Source: Vibrio harveyi NBRC 15634 = ATCC 14126 = KCTC 12724
GTDB lineage: Bacteria; Pseudomonadota; Gammaproteobacteria; Enterobacterales; Vibrionaceae
Direction: 5' to 3'
DNA length: 64,000 nt
Assembly (NCBI RefSeq): GCF_001591145.1
Contig: NZ_BCUF01000023.1
Coordinates: 1-64,000, forward strand
A program made the position numbers and the translations under genes. Positions 9,245-17,305 of the stretch are shown piece after piece. Position 1 is the stretch's first letter. Each line of letters starts with the position of its first letter. The notes beneath the pieces were generated by a model, which saw nothing but the letters and a program-made list of their open reading frames with translations, did no database searches and was not told the origin of the DNA.

Positions 9245-9271
9245 AAAAGGGAGCAAATGCTCCCTTTTTTG
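9245..9271 (+). terminator. Rho-independent terminator of the glycosyltransferase operon
   Basis: Stem aaaagggagc / gctccctttt with loop aaat followed by a T run, 22 bases after the adaptor stop. The A-rich left arm lets it also serve the convergent gene ending at 9291. Confidence 0.9.
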
Positions 9272-9290
9272 ATGAATATCGCGAATAGAC

Positions 9291-9998
9291 TCAACGCTTC
9301 GCGTGATCCAAAAACGCTTGAGTCAGCGTTTGAAACAACGTATCAACACTTAGTTTTTGTTCTATATGGTCGAATAGGGGAGTATGAACGTCGCCACGAA
9401 TATCATCGTTATGCCCGCAAAGGCGATTACATAGCTTTACTGGTTCAACGATTTTTTCTACGTCAGCATCTATGAGAATACAGGCTTGAGAGAGCACTAC
9501 TTGTCCTCCGCCTTTTTTCAGTAAGACACGTTGTGCTGTCCCAACCACTTTTTTCCCATCAATATTTAAGTTGTATTCGCCATCACAATAGGAGTTTGGC
9601 GTAGCGTGCACATCAACTTTGACACCTAACTGTTTAAAAAACACGGCGAGTACGGAACATAAGTCGAGATACGCTTTTTTAATGTCGTAAGGTTGACCTT
9701 CAGGCCAGTGGTAGATATGAGAGAGGTTTATGATCCCCGGAACCTGTGGAACTGGTGCACCGCCGGTTTTACGTGAAAACAGCCTCCAACCTGAGTCTGC
9801 TAGACCTTGTTCTAGTTGCTCTGAAATTGTCCACTTCTTACCTGCTGGAAGCACTAGCGTAGGGCTTTTGACTTGCCACAACAGTAATACTTGAGAAAGT
9901 TGACCAGATTGAACAAGCTTGATTAACTCGTCTTCTTTGCTGAATACGTCAGCTACTTCTTTAGATTGGTAACGGATCAGTTTGTTTTTCGAAGTCAA
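9291..9998 (-). CDS. Lipoate-protein ligase A-like protein
   Basis: A protein of the biotin/lipoate ligase fold, about 235 residues, which attaches lipoate or a similar acyl group to carrier lysines. Family features are the arginine-glycine loop (SRKTGGAPVPQVPGIINLS) and the CDGEYNLNIDGKKVVGTAQR segment, corresponding to the lipoate-binding G-x-x-R-x-G-G-G and D-x-x-x-x-G-x-K-x-x-G-x-A regions. The start is uncertain: a TTG at 9998 has GAGGGA at good spacing, while the frame stays open to another TTG at 10055. The gene is monocistronic and converges on the glycosyltransferase operon. It may be a scavenging ligase distinct from the housekeeping enzyme; that is inference. Confidence 0.75.
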   Translation of the reverse strand: MTSKNKLIRYQSKEVADVFSKEDELIKLVQSGQLSQVLLLWQVKSPTLVLPAGKKWTISEQLEQGLADSGWRLFSRKTGGAPVPQVPGIINLSHIYHWPEGQPYDIKKAYLDLCSVLAVFFKQLGVKVDVHATPNSYCDGEYNLNIDGKKVVGTAQRVLLKKGGGQVVLSQACILIDADVEKIVEPVKLCNRLCGHNDDIRGDVHTPLFDHIEQKLSVDTLFQTLTQAFLDHAKR

Positions 9999-10236
9999 AT
10001 TCAGTCCCTCTTGCCGCTTACTCCTCTGTTTTACTCTAATTTGGTCAAAAAGCAAATCGCCTAGTTATTTATGTTTTCTATTAAATTATTAACTAAAACA
10101 TAAACTTAATAAAAATCCATTTAATTAAGCTAAATTTTAATGATTTTATTTCAGGTGCAAGTGTTGCGTATGCAATGATTGTTGTGTAATCTTTTTTGTA
10201 CCGTGAGTCCCAACAACATGAAAAGAGAATATCGCT

Positions 10237-10701
10237 ATGAAAAAGACACTCAGCTTTGCTCATCGAATCACCTCTATTAGTGCATACCTGCTCATCATGA
10301 GCTTTTTCACCAGTACAGTCGCGGTTGAGTTGTTTGGTGATCATCACACAATTTTGGCGGTTAAAACTTATATCTCGTACGCGATTTGGGCAGTTGTCCC
10401 TCTTATGGCAGCAGCCGGCATAACCGGATCAAAGATGGCTCCGAATGTGAAAAAAGGACCTCTAGCGGCAAAGAAAAAGCGTATGCCTTTCGTTGCGATG
10501 AACGGCATCTTGATTTTGGTTCCGGCGGCGATTTATTTGCAGCATTTAGCCGCAAGTAATCAGTTTGATACGACCTTCTATGTTGTTCAGTTGGTTGAGT
10601 TGCTTGCTGGTTTCACGAACCTAACATTGATGACGCTGAACATTCGCGATGCGCGTGCATTAAAGAAGCCTAAGAAAGCTCCTAAACGAGCGGTTATGTA
10701 A
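10237..10701 (+). CDS. Small four-helix inner-membrane protein, unknown function
   Basis: A 154-residue integral membrane protein with about four hydrophobic segments (roughly 12-32, 42-62, 83-101 and 112-135) separated by a basic loop (KMAPNVKKGPLAAKKKR) and ending in a lysine-rich cytoplasmic tail (KKPKKAPKRA). I recognise no enzymatic motif. It is followed 79 bases later by a lipoprotein gene on the same strand, but a separate leader between them argues for independent promoters. Confidence 0.8.
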   Translation: MKKTLSFAHRITSISAYLLIMSFFTSTVAVELFGDHHTILAVKTYISYAIWAVVPLMAAAGITGSKMAPNVKKGPLAAKKKRMPFVAMNGILILVPAAIYLQHLAASNQFDTTFYVVQLVELLAGFTNLTLMTLNIRDARALKKPKKAPKRAVM

Positions 10702-10780
10702 AGCATAAAAATAATTTGTTGGTCATTGTCTAAACGATAAATAGAATCCGCAGACGATTTAATTCTAAGGCGATGAAATT

Positions 10781-11107
10781 ATGAAAAAGTTAATGACTGG
10801 TGCAGCATTAGCAGCGTTATTAACTGGCTGTGTGACGTTCCCAACACAAGAGTCTGAACAAGTAAAAGTGATTTGGGATGACGCAAACGCAATCGCGAAC
10901 TGCCAACATTTAGGTACAGTGATCGGTTCAGAAGGTCACTTCTATGACTACTGGTTGCATGCGGACAAAGATATGGTTTGGGGAACGCTGAACCAAATGC
11001 GTATCAAAGCTGCTGAACTGGGGGGGGACACTCTTTATTTGTACCAACCGTTTGGTTTTTCGAGCTCAGTGACAATGTTCGCTAACGCGTATAAATGCCA
11101 GAACTAA
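10781..11107 (+). CDS. DUF4156-type lipoprotein
   Basis: A 108-residue lipoprotein. The signal peptide ends in the lipobox LLTGC (Cys 17), so the mature protein is lipid-anchored. The body fits DUF4156: a conserved CQHLGTVIGSEGHFYDYW segment, MRIKAAELGGDTLYLY and a final cysteine near the C-terminus that could pair with the internal one. A run of eight G lies inside the AELGG codons (11020-11027). Function of the family is unknown. Confidence 0.85.
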   Translation: MKKLMTGAALAALLTGCVTFPTQESEQVKVIWDDANAIANCQHLGTVIGSEGHFYDYWLHADKDMVWGTLNQMRIKAAELGGDTLYLYQPFGFSSSVTMFANAYKCQN

Positions 11108-11108
11108 T

Positions 11109-11139
11109 AAAAGCAGACCTGAGGTCTGCTTTTGTTTTT
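11109..11139 (+). terminator. Rho-independent terminator after the DUF4156 gene
   Basis: Eleven-base stem aaaagcagacc / ggtctgctttt with a three-base loop, then gttttt. It begins two bases after the lipoprotein stop and also faces the convergent gene ending at 11162. Confidence 0.88.
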
Positions 11140-11161
11140 GTGTAATCGTCAATTTTGCTAT

Positions 11162-12211
11162 CTAATTCAAGCCCGCCGTTGCCATGGCGACCGCATCAGT
11201 AAATGACACCGAGAATGCTTCGTCGGTATTCAACACTTTCGCAGGAAATTCTAGGCTAAGCTTCATTTCGGATGCGACTTCCGACTCGATACTGGTAATG
11301 AAAGTGCGTGTTTCTCCCGGAGCAATCACCAGAACAGTTCCACTTTCTGGACCGAGTTCAGCGATTCCCACGGTTGTTAGACCATTTCCCTCGCTGTCCA
11401 CTAAGCTCAATAAGGATTCTGATTTGTAGATAAGTTCACCTTTGTCTGTTTGGTATGCTCTAAACGTATTGAAGTTTGGTTGTAGTTCACCATCAGCGGA
11501 TAGGTTAGTCACAGAGAAGGTCACATTGGAGCCATCGAACTTTTCAACTTTAACCAAAACATTTGGGTCTTGATAGCGAGCTGCTGCTGCGGCTGCCGCT
11601 AACTCTTGCTGTCTTTCTTTCTCACGTTCTACTTCTTCTTGGCGCGCCTTTTCTTCTGCGAGCTTCGCTTCTTCTTCAGCAATACGTTTTTCTGCCATCG
11701 AATAAGAGTTATCGACCATTGTTAGCAGAGCTGGTATTGAAAATGCAGTTAACCCCTCTAAATGGTCAAAATCGATTTTTGCATGCGTAGTGAGTTGGTT
11801 GGTTGAGAACTGGCAGTGCCCGTCAATAAGGCTCACAAACGCTACTTCAAAAGTCCCTTGAAGCTTACTCACTTCTACGCCTGCTTTTTCGATGTTTTCT
11901 CGTACTTGCTTGATTTCCTCTAATGACTGCTTGGATAACGGTCCATTTGGTGAAACATTGTTAGAGACAGAGACAAGCTCTTCGGTCACAAACGGATTAT
12001 TTTTTGCTGGGACAACAGTAGTGATTAGATTTGATTTGGTGATGTCTTCACCCAGCAATATCGTCATTTTCTGAGAAGCGGCGGTCTTGTTACCCGCTAG
12101 TACGTCGCTACAGTTTGGTGAATTGCCCGCATGCGCTGTTTGTATGGCTGCGAGAGAAAGCATGGCGGACAAGCCCGTGAAGACGAGTCCTTTCGATGGT
12201 CGATTGTTCAT
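11162..12211 (-). CDS. Secreted coiled-coil protein of unknown function
   Basis: A 349-residue exported protein. The start at ATG 12211 gives a clean signal peptide (MNNRPSKGLVFTGLSAML, cleavage near TAHA). The mature N-terminal domain (about 25-165) contains two cysteines and precedes a charged, alanine-rich coiled coil (about 175-220; EEEAKLAEEKARQEEVE and AAAAAAA). The C-terminal 130 residues are beta-rich with the look of an immunoglobulin-like domain (VTFSVTNLSADGELQP, IAPGETRTF). I recognise no family. It is probably periplasmic or surface-associated. It stands alone between convergent and co-directional neighbours. Confidence 0.75.
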   Translation of the reverse strand: MNNRPSKGLVFTGLSAMLSLAAIQTAHAGNSPNCSDVLAGNKTAASQKMTILLGEDITKSNLITTVVPAKNNPFVTEELVSVSNNVSPNGPLSKQSLEEIKQVRENIEKAGVEVSKLQGTFEVAFVSLIDGHCQFSTNQLTTHAKIDFDHLEGLTAFSIPALLTMVDNSYSMAEKRIAEEEAKLAEEKARQEEVEREKERQQELAAAAAAARYQDPNVLVKVEKFDGSNVTFSVTNLSADGELQPNFNTFRAYQTDKGELIYKSESLLSLVDSEGNGLTTVGIAELGPESGTVLVIAPGETRTFITSIESEVASEMKLSLEFPAKVLNTDEAFSVSFTDAVAMATAGLN

Positions 12212-12648
12212 CCTGATAAACCCCTCTGTAATATGATGCGCTAAGCCGACGTGTATAAGACCAATCGCGGATTGGTATAGCGACATTCAGAATGGTTGTA
12301 ATTGCGTCCTCACCACGTTCATCTTCACAAGACGACATTGCTGATGGTGTCAGCTCGACTTTCGATGGTGATAAGCCATCACGATCAAAAGTGTTTGAAC
12401 TCGCAGATGATGCTGCAAGGGCGATGTCTTTTTTCTGAAAGATAGACGTAACTTTTCCAAGCTTCAAATACGTGATCGAGATCTATTTTTTGCGATAGTG
12501 CGAGGATCAAGCGAAAACAGACACTTAAGCTAGAGAGTTGATTTTGAGAGAAAAAAATAAATTTTTTAGGGAACTTTTTATACTGCTGCCTTTGGGACTT
12601 AATTCGCATCCCAAAGGCAGGTGATTGGATTCTAAAGGGGAATTCGTA
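12212..12648. other. Intergenic region with a 12-bp inverted repeat
   Basis: About 440 bases with no convincing gene. At 12586-12597 and 12609-12620 there is a perfect 12-bp inverted repeat (ctgcctttggga / tcccaaaggcag) with an 11-base loop, 28 bases beyond the stop of the aminotransferase gene. No T run follows on either strand, so it is either a non-canonical terminator or an RNA-processing hairpin. The rest of the stretch should carry the promoter of the secreted coiled-coil gene. Confidence 0.6.
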
Positions 12649-13797
12649 TTACAGCGCGTTCAGTACATCAGCTAAACGGGTTACGGCAACTCTGAGTTCA
12701 TCAGGTGTTGCGTTGGTGAAGTTCAAGCGAAGCGCTGCTTTTACTTCTGAACCTTCTGGGTAGAACACTGGGCTCGGTACGACAGCTACACCGTTCGCAA
12801 GCAATGACTTCGCTAGCTCAAACGTATCGCACTCTGGAATCTCCACCCATACGAACATGCCGCCATCAACCGGTTTCAATACACAACTTGTCGGAAGCTG
12901 TTTTTCTAATTCTGCATACATCACGTCGTAGCGCGATTTGTATAGCTCACAAATAGTAGAGATGTGGGTTGCAAAGTTATCGTGTTGCAATAGACCGTGC
13001 AACAGAGCTTGCATAGGCACGCTAGAATGCAGGTCTGCACCCTGTTTGATTTTAATCAGTGGCTCTAGGTATCTGGTTTTACCCGTTACAACACCGATTC
13101 GTAAACCCGGAGAAGCGATCTTAGAGAAAGAACGCAACACGATAGAGTTTTGTGGGCAGAAGTCAGATACCAAAGGCAGAACTTCACCAGAGAAGCGTAA
13201 CTCGCGGTATGGTGCATCTTCAATGAAAGCCACGTTGTATTGAATACAAAGCTCCGCAACCTTTTGGCGTGTTTCCAGTGCCCAGCAAACACCTGTTGGG
13301 TTATGGAAATCTGGCACGGCGTAGAACATCTTCGGTTGTTGCTTAGCGAAGCATTGCTCCAGCTCATCAAGATTTGGACCAAATTCTGTTTGAGAAACGG
13401 TAACGATGTTTGCTTGAACCAAACCAAACACCTGCATGGCACCCAAGTAACTTGGCGCTTCCATCACGACTTTGTCACCTGGATTCACGTAAGCACGTGC
13501 GATCAAATCCAAACCTTGTTGGGAGCCAGTAGTGATCATCGCAGTGTGTGTTTCAGGCAGTTTGAAGTAACCGTTTAGGAAGTTTAGTAGTGGTCCATAG
13601 CCTGCCGTTGAACCGTATTGGAAAACTTCAGGCATGTTTGCCAAGTTCTCTAATGTTGGCTTCATCAGCTCGATAGGAAAGGTTTTTTCATCTGGCAAAC
13701 CACCAGCAAGTGAGATGACGTTTTTATCGCTAGCGGCAGCGAGGATCTCACGAATGTACGATGACTTTACTTGTTGCAGTGACTGTGCGATTTCCAT
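12649..13797 (-). CDS. PLP-dependent aminotransferase, class I/II (LysN-like)
   Basis: A 382-residue fold-type I aminotransferase. The PLP-binding lysine lies in SFSKIASPGLRIG; other family marks are the GSQQGLDL turn near residue 90, the substrate-side DFHNPTG motif and the EDAPYRELRF aspartate that contacts the pyridine nitrogen. The overall pattern resembles 2-aminoadipate/aromatic transaminases and the enzymatic half of MocR regulators, but there is no DNA-binding domain. It is divergent from an AraC-type regulator; two 14-bp direct repeats lie between them. Confidence 0.9.
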   Translation of the reverse strand: MEIAQSLQQVKSSYIREILAAASDKNVISLAGGLPDEKTFPIELMKPTLENLANMPEVFQYGSTAGYGPLLNFLNGYFKLPETHTAMITTGSQQGLDLIARAYVNPGDKVVMEAPSYLGAMQVFGLVQANIVTVSQTEFGPNLDELEQCFAKQQPKMFYAVPDFHNPTGVCWALETRQKVAELCIQYNVAFIEDAPYRELRFSGEVLPLVSDFCPQNSIVLRSFSKIASPGLRIGVVTGKTRYLEPLIKIKQGADLHSSVPMQALLHGLLQHDNFATHISTICELYKSRYDVMYAELEKQLPTSCVLKPVDGGMFVWVEIPECDTFELAKSLLANGVAVVPSPVFYPEGSEVKAALRLNFTNATPDELRVAVTRLADVLNAL

Positions 13798-13864
13798 GTG
13801 TTGTGTTTCTCGTATTTTTTAATTTTATGTGAAAGATAGTACATGGGATTTGCTAACTAAGGTG

Positions 13865-13900
13865 TGTCCATTTATGCTGTTAAACATGTCCATTTATGCT
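13865..13900. promoter_or_regulatory. Pair of 14-bp direct repeats, candidate regulator site
   Basis: The sequence tgtccatttatgct occurs at 13865-13878 and again at 13887-13900, a 22-bp repeat interval, i.e. two helical turns. It lies between the divergent aminotransferase and AraC/GyrI genes, the expected place for binding of an AraC monomer pair. Which protein binds it is inference. Confidence 0.65.
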
Positions 13901-13921
13901 ATTTCAGTAAAGCGATAAGTT

Positions 13922-14791
13922 ATGAGCCAGCAACAGGTTTCCAGAATCAATGACGTGCTGTTCTATATTCATCAAGACATCAGTAGAGAATTATCCGCCA
14001 AAGAGCTAGCTGATGTAGCGGCGTATTCTGAACAGCACTTCCACCGTATATTTAAAGATGTAGTGGGTGAGTCTATTCATCAATACATACGTCGTACGCG
14101 AATGGAATACGCCGCAAACCAGTTGATGTTTGATACTAAATCGTCGGTATTGGAAATTGCTAATAAGTGTGGTTTCAGCTCAGTGTCGTCTTTTAGTCGT
14201 GCTTTTAAAGCGACGTTTGAATTGTCTCCAGGAGCATGGCGTAAGCATGACCTTCATGTGGCAGAAAAGCCGTATTTGAAGGATCCGGAAGTGGCAGCAG
14301 GGTATCATCGAGTCGCAAAGCGCACTCTACCAGAGCCAAAGATTATTGAAGTTCCACAACGCTTTGCTGCGTACGTTCGCCATGAAGGTTACAACCGTTC
14401 GATTCGTAATGCGTGGCTGGTGCTGAAAGCGTGGGCGAACTCTGAGCAGCGTGATTTCTCTACTCAATATGGTTTGCACCATTCCAACCCTGCTTGGGTA
14501 GAGCTGGATAAGTGTCGCTATGTCGCGTGCATGGCGATTGATAAACCGCTTAAATACCGTGGTGTGGTGAATCAAATGACCATTCCAGGTGGCTTACACG
14601 CGGTGTTCCGATTAACAGGCGTCTATGGTGAGCTTTTGCCGCAAATCAGCATGGTATTGGAAAAGTGGTTACCTAACTCTGGTTTTAAGCAACGTTCGAC
14701 ACCTGCTTATGTGCACTATCATAAAAACCATTTTCTTAATCACGAAGAAGTCTTCGAGTTAGATTTCTATTTACCTATCAGTTTCTTCTAA
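13922..14791 (+). CDS. AraC-family regulator with GyrI-like effector domain
   Basis: A 289-residue regulator with its AraC double helix-turn-helix at the N-terminus (about 8-108; SAKELADVAAYSEQHFHRIF and the second HTH VLEIANKCGFSSVSSFSRAFKA) and a GyrI-like small-molecule-binding domain at the C-terminus (about 135-289; PEPKIIEVPQRFAAYVRHEG to the final FELDFYLPI). This is the SoxS/Rob-like architecture typical of multidrug or metabolite sensors. It is divergent from the aminotransferase gene, its most likely target, with the 14-bp repeats between. Confidence 0.9.
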   Translation: MSQQQVSRINDVLFYIHQDISRELSAKELADVAAYSEQHFHRIFKDVVGESIHQYIRRTRMEYAANQLMFDTKSSVLEIANKCGFSSVSSFSRAFKATFELSPGAWRKHDLHVAEKPYLKDPEVAAGYHRVAKRTLPEPKIIEVPQRFAAYVRHEGYNRSIRNAWLVLKAWANSEQRDFSTQYGLHHSNPAWVELDKCRYVACMAIDKPLKYRGVVNQMTIPGGLHAVFRLTGVYGELLPQISMVLEKWLPNSGFKQRSTPAYVHYHKNHFLNHEEVFELDFYLPISFF

Positions 14792-14883
14792 AAGTCTTTG
14801 CTTCAAATTGATTGCTTTACTATTGTGTGGGAAGAAAATAATCATTAATAACCTCAGACTTTATAGAATAAGTTGAAAATGAA

Positions 14884-15798
14884 ATGAACATAGAACATCT
14901 AAAACTTTTCGTTCGTTTAGCATCGACCCACAATATCAGTATGGCGGGACAAGAGCTGGGATTATCTCCTGCGGTTGCTAGTGCCCATATTAATAAATTG
15001 GAAGAAGGTTTGGGTGTGCGCCTCGTACATCGAACCACGCGCAAGGTCTCGTTAACAGAAGAGGGGCAGGCATTCTTACCTCATGCTGAAGAAGTGTTGG
15101 CAACGGTTGAAGCGGCACGAGGTGCTGTAGGTGTTGGTCACAAGGCGCCAACAGGGACGTTACGAGTCACCGCATCTGCATCTTTTGGGCGCTTGCATTT
15201 AGTGCCAGCACTTAAAGGGTTTATGGCAAAGTACCCAGAGCTGACCATTGATTTTCGCTTCTCCGATTCGATTATCGACATGGTGGAAGGTGGCTTCGAT
15301 GTTGCTGTTCGCCTTGCCGAGCTCAAAGACTCGTCTCTGGTGGCACGCAAACTTGCTCCAGATCGTCGTATTGTTGTCGCGTCACCGGAGTATTTGGCGC
15401 AGCATGGCGCACCTCAATCGCCAGAAGAGCTTGTAAATCATGAATGTGTGACTTTGGCTGGTTTGGAGAACTGGGTATTTGAAACCCCAGAAGGGCAGTA
15501 CTCGATGCGCGCTTCTGGCAGCTTTAGAACCGACAATGGTGATGCAATGCGTGATGCTTGCATTGATGGGCTTGGGGTTTCAATTAACTCGATTTGGAGT
15601 GTATACAAACAGCTACAAAAAGGCGAGTTAGTCGAAATATTACAAGACTATCCATTAGTGATGAATGCGAGTATCTGGGCGGTCTACCCGAGCTCTCGCC
15701 TGATCGCCCCTAAAGTTAGAGCGTTTATTGACTATTTCGCGGAGTATTACGGTCAACCGCCTTATTGGGAGCTTGAACTGGCAGAACAGCAAAAGTAG
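14884..15798 (+). CDS. LysR-family transcriptional regulator
   Basis: A 304-residue LysR regulator: N-terminal HTH (SMAGQELGLSPAVASAHINKLE), RTTRKVSLTEEG after it, then the effector-binding domain (TGTLRVTASASFGRLHLVPAL and the second lobe from about 160). It belongs to the same broad subgroup as the regulator at 1033. No obvious divergent partner exists, as the AraC gene is upstream on the same strand, so its target cannot be guessed from context. Confidence 0.9.
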   Translation: MNIEHLKLFVRLASTHNISMAGQELGLSPAVASAHINKLEEGLGVRLVHRTTRKVSLTEEGQAFLPHAEEVLATVEAARGAVGVGHKAPTGTLRVTASASFGRLHLVPALKGFMAKYPELTIDFRFSDSIIDMVEGGFDVAVRLAELKDSSLVARKLAPDRRIVVASPEYLAQHGAPQSPEELVNHECVTLAGLENWVFETPEGQYSMRASGSFRTDNGDAMRDACIDGLGVSINSIWSVYKQLQKGELVEILQDYPLVMNASIWAVYPSSRLIAPKVRAFIDYFAEYYGQPPYWELELAEQQK

Positions 15799-15817
15799 CC
15801 TGAATAATATTCAATGG

Positions 15818-15852
15818 AAACGCCACTTAATTCGCATTAAGTGGCGTTTTTT
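15818..15852. terminator. Strong bidirectional terminator
   Basis: Fourteen-base stem aaacgccacttaat / attaagtggcgttt with loop tcgc and a following T run, between the convergent LysR and cytochrome b561 genes. The A run on the left arm allows use on both strands. Confidence 0.9.
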
Positions 15853-15870
15853 CTTATAAAGTTAAGAAGA

Positions 15871-16404
15871 TTAGCTGCGACCAAGCATACGTGAGATGGT
15901 GCCATCCTTATCGATCACTTGGTGTTTGATAGCGCCAGCAACGTGCAAAACAAACACTAAGATGAGCACTTCTACCGCAGAGTGATGAATCGTTGAGCCA
16001 AGCTCTTGCAGCCAAGGTGTTTCTGCGCCTTCTGCGATGATCACCCACCCGAAAATATCAACAGCTCGACCACCGCCAGCACTCATAGCAATACCAGAGA
16101 TAGGCATTGCTAAGGTGGCTAACAGTAGAATACCGTGGACTGCCTTGGCTGCTTTATCTTGCCATGCTGGCATCTCAGAAGCTGGTGGTAGAGCGCCTTC
16201 TTTTAAGCGCCACACTAGACGAGCAAGAGCGATAACTAAAAGGATAGCGCCTAGCGATTTATGAATCCCGTACCATTCGAATTTTACTGGGCTGCGTGGT
16301 AAATCCACCATGTATAAACCAAGTGCGAACACACCAATAAAAGCGAGTCCAGTTACCCAGTGCAAAGCGATAGTTTGCCAAGTTAAAGGCGTTTTGTTGA
16401 GCAT
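15871..16404 (-). CDS. Cytochrome b561 family protein
   Basis: A 177-residue four-helix di-heme membrane protein of the bacterial cytochrome b561 type, which passes electrons between quinol and a periplasmic or membrane acceptor. Candidate heme ligands are the histidines in IALHWVTGL (helix 1), YGIHKSLGA (helix 2) and HVAGAIKHQ (helix 4). The start at ATG 16404 (MLNKTPLTW) has AGAGGA at good spacing; an in-frame upstream start to 16449 adds only hydrophilic residues. It is a single gene; its role in this strain is unknown. Confidence 0.9.
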   Translation of the reverse strand: MLNKTPLTWQTIALHWVTGLAFIGVFALGLYMVDLPRSPVKFEWYGIHKSLGAILLVIALARLVWRLKEGALPPASEMPAWQDKAAKAVHGILLLATLAMPISGIAMSAGGGRAVDIFGWVIIAEGAETPWLQELGSTIHHSAVEVLILVFVLHVAGAIKHQVIDKDGTISRMLGRS

Positions 16405-16507
16405 AAGATAATCCTCTTTTTCTTTGTGGTTATGCGAACGATTATCCATTAATGTTGTGAATAGAACTACACATGCCAGTGTAAAGTTGGGTAAATTTTG
16501 TTCACAA

Positions 16508-16534
16508 AAAACGCTCCGAAAGTTGGAGCGTTTT
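16508..16534. terminator. Terminator of the HAD phosphatase gene
   Basis: Ten-base stem aaaacgctcc / ggagcgtttt with a 7-base loop, 27 bases beyond the stop of the minus-strand HAD gene; read on that strand the stem ends in a T run. Confidence 0.85.
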
Positions 16535-16560
16535 GCGTTAATTCAATGAGCAAAAATTGC

Positions 16561-17208
16561 TTAGCCTTGCTTTAACTCAGCGAGAGCGTGGTGCAGTGAA
16601 GGAACGATCGCATGACCAAATCCACGCACTTCCTCACAAGGTTCAACGAGGTCTGGGATTTGGAAAGTTACCATGTTGGCAGCAACAGCAGCACGAACGC
16701 CATTATTTGAATCTTCAAAGGCGAGACATTTGGTTGGTTCTATGTCTAAACGACTTGCCGCAAGCAAATAAATTTCTGGATCGGGTTTACCGTGTGAAAC
16801 TTCACAGCCGGTAGTTAAGTTGTCGAAATACTGGCTCAAACCTGCCAATTCCAACTTCTTTTTCGCCACTTCTTTTGCTGTAGAAGTGGCAACAGCAATG
16901 GGTAACCCTTGATCTTTCAACCATTCAAGTAGCTCAATCACTCCTTCTTTGACCGGAATGGCTTGGTGTTTAACTACCGCATCGTATCGGTCGCGCCATT
17001 CTTTGTGTAAGCGATCAAGATCATCCCCATAAGCTTTGCGGAAAATCACTTCAATGCCGGCTGCATTGCGACCAATGATTGAAAGGTAAACGTCTTTATA
17101 GAATGGGAGGTTTTGTGCTTCACACGCTTCTTGGAAAATGCGCATGCACACACGTTCCGTATCGAGGAGTAAACCATCCATGTCAAAAATAGCAGCTTGA
17201 AAATTCAT
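16561..17208 (-). CDS. HAD-superfamily phosphatase, phosphoglucomutase-like
   Basis: A 215-residue HAD subfamily IA hydrolase with an alpha-helical cap. Motif I is DMDGLLLDTE (residues 9-18, nucleophile Asp 9), motif II is the VATST region near 115, motif III is the lysine in the SHGKPDPEIY turn and motif IV is AFEDSNNGV. The D-G-L-L-x-D-T-E signature is shared by beta-phosphoglucomutases and sugar or 2-deoxyglucose-6-phosphate phosphatases. The substrate is probably a phosphorylated sugar; the sequence does not say which. Located downstream of norR on the same strand with about 97 bases between. Confidence 0.9.
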   Translation of the reverse strand: MNFQAAIFDMDGLLLDTERVCMRIFQEACEAQNLPFYKDVYLSIIGRNAAGIEVIFRKAYGDDLDRLHKEWRDRYDAVVKHQAIPVKEGVIELLEWLKDQGLPIAVATSTAKEVAKKKLELAGLSQYFDNLTTGCEVSHGKPDPEIYLLAASRLDIEPTKCLAFEDSNNGVRAAVAANMVTFQIPDLVEPCEEVRGFGHAIVPSLHHALAELKQG

Positions 17209-17305
17209 TACGTTATGACTTGTCGATTGAGATGGCGCATTTTGACATAAGCGAAAACGATTTTCTTGTGGAATTCCACCATCTCACATGCTTTTTACTC
17301 AATCC

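Noticed and set aside
12108..12467. Open frame on the minus strand overlapping the 5' part of the exported coiled-coil gene
   Set aside because: Its composition is unlike a protein; it overlaps a gene with a clear signal peptide in another frame.
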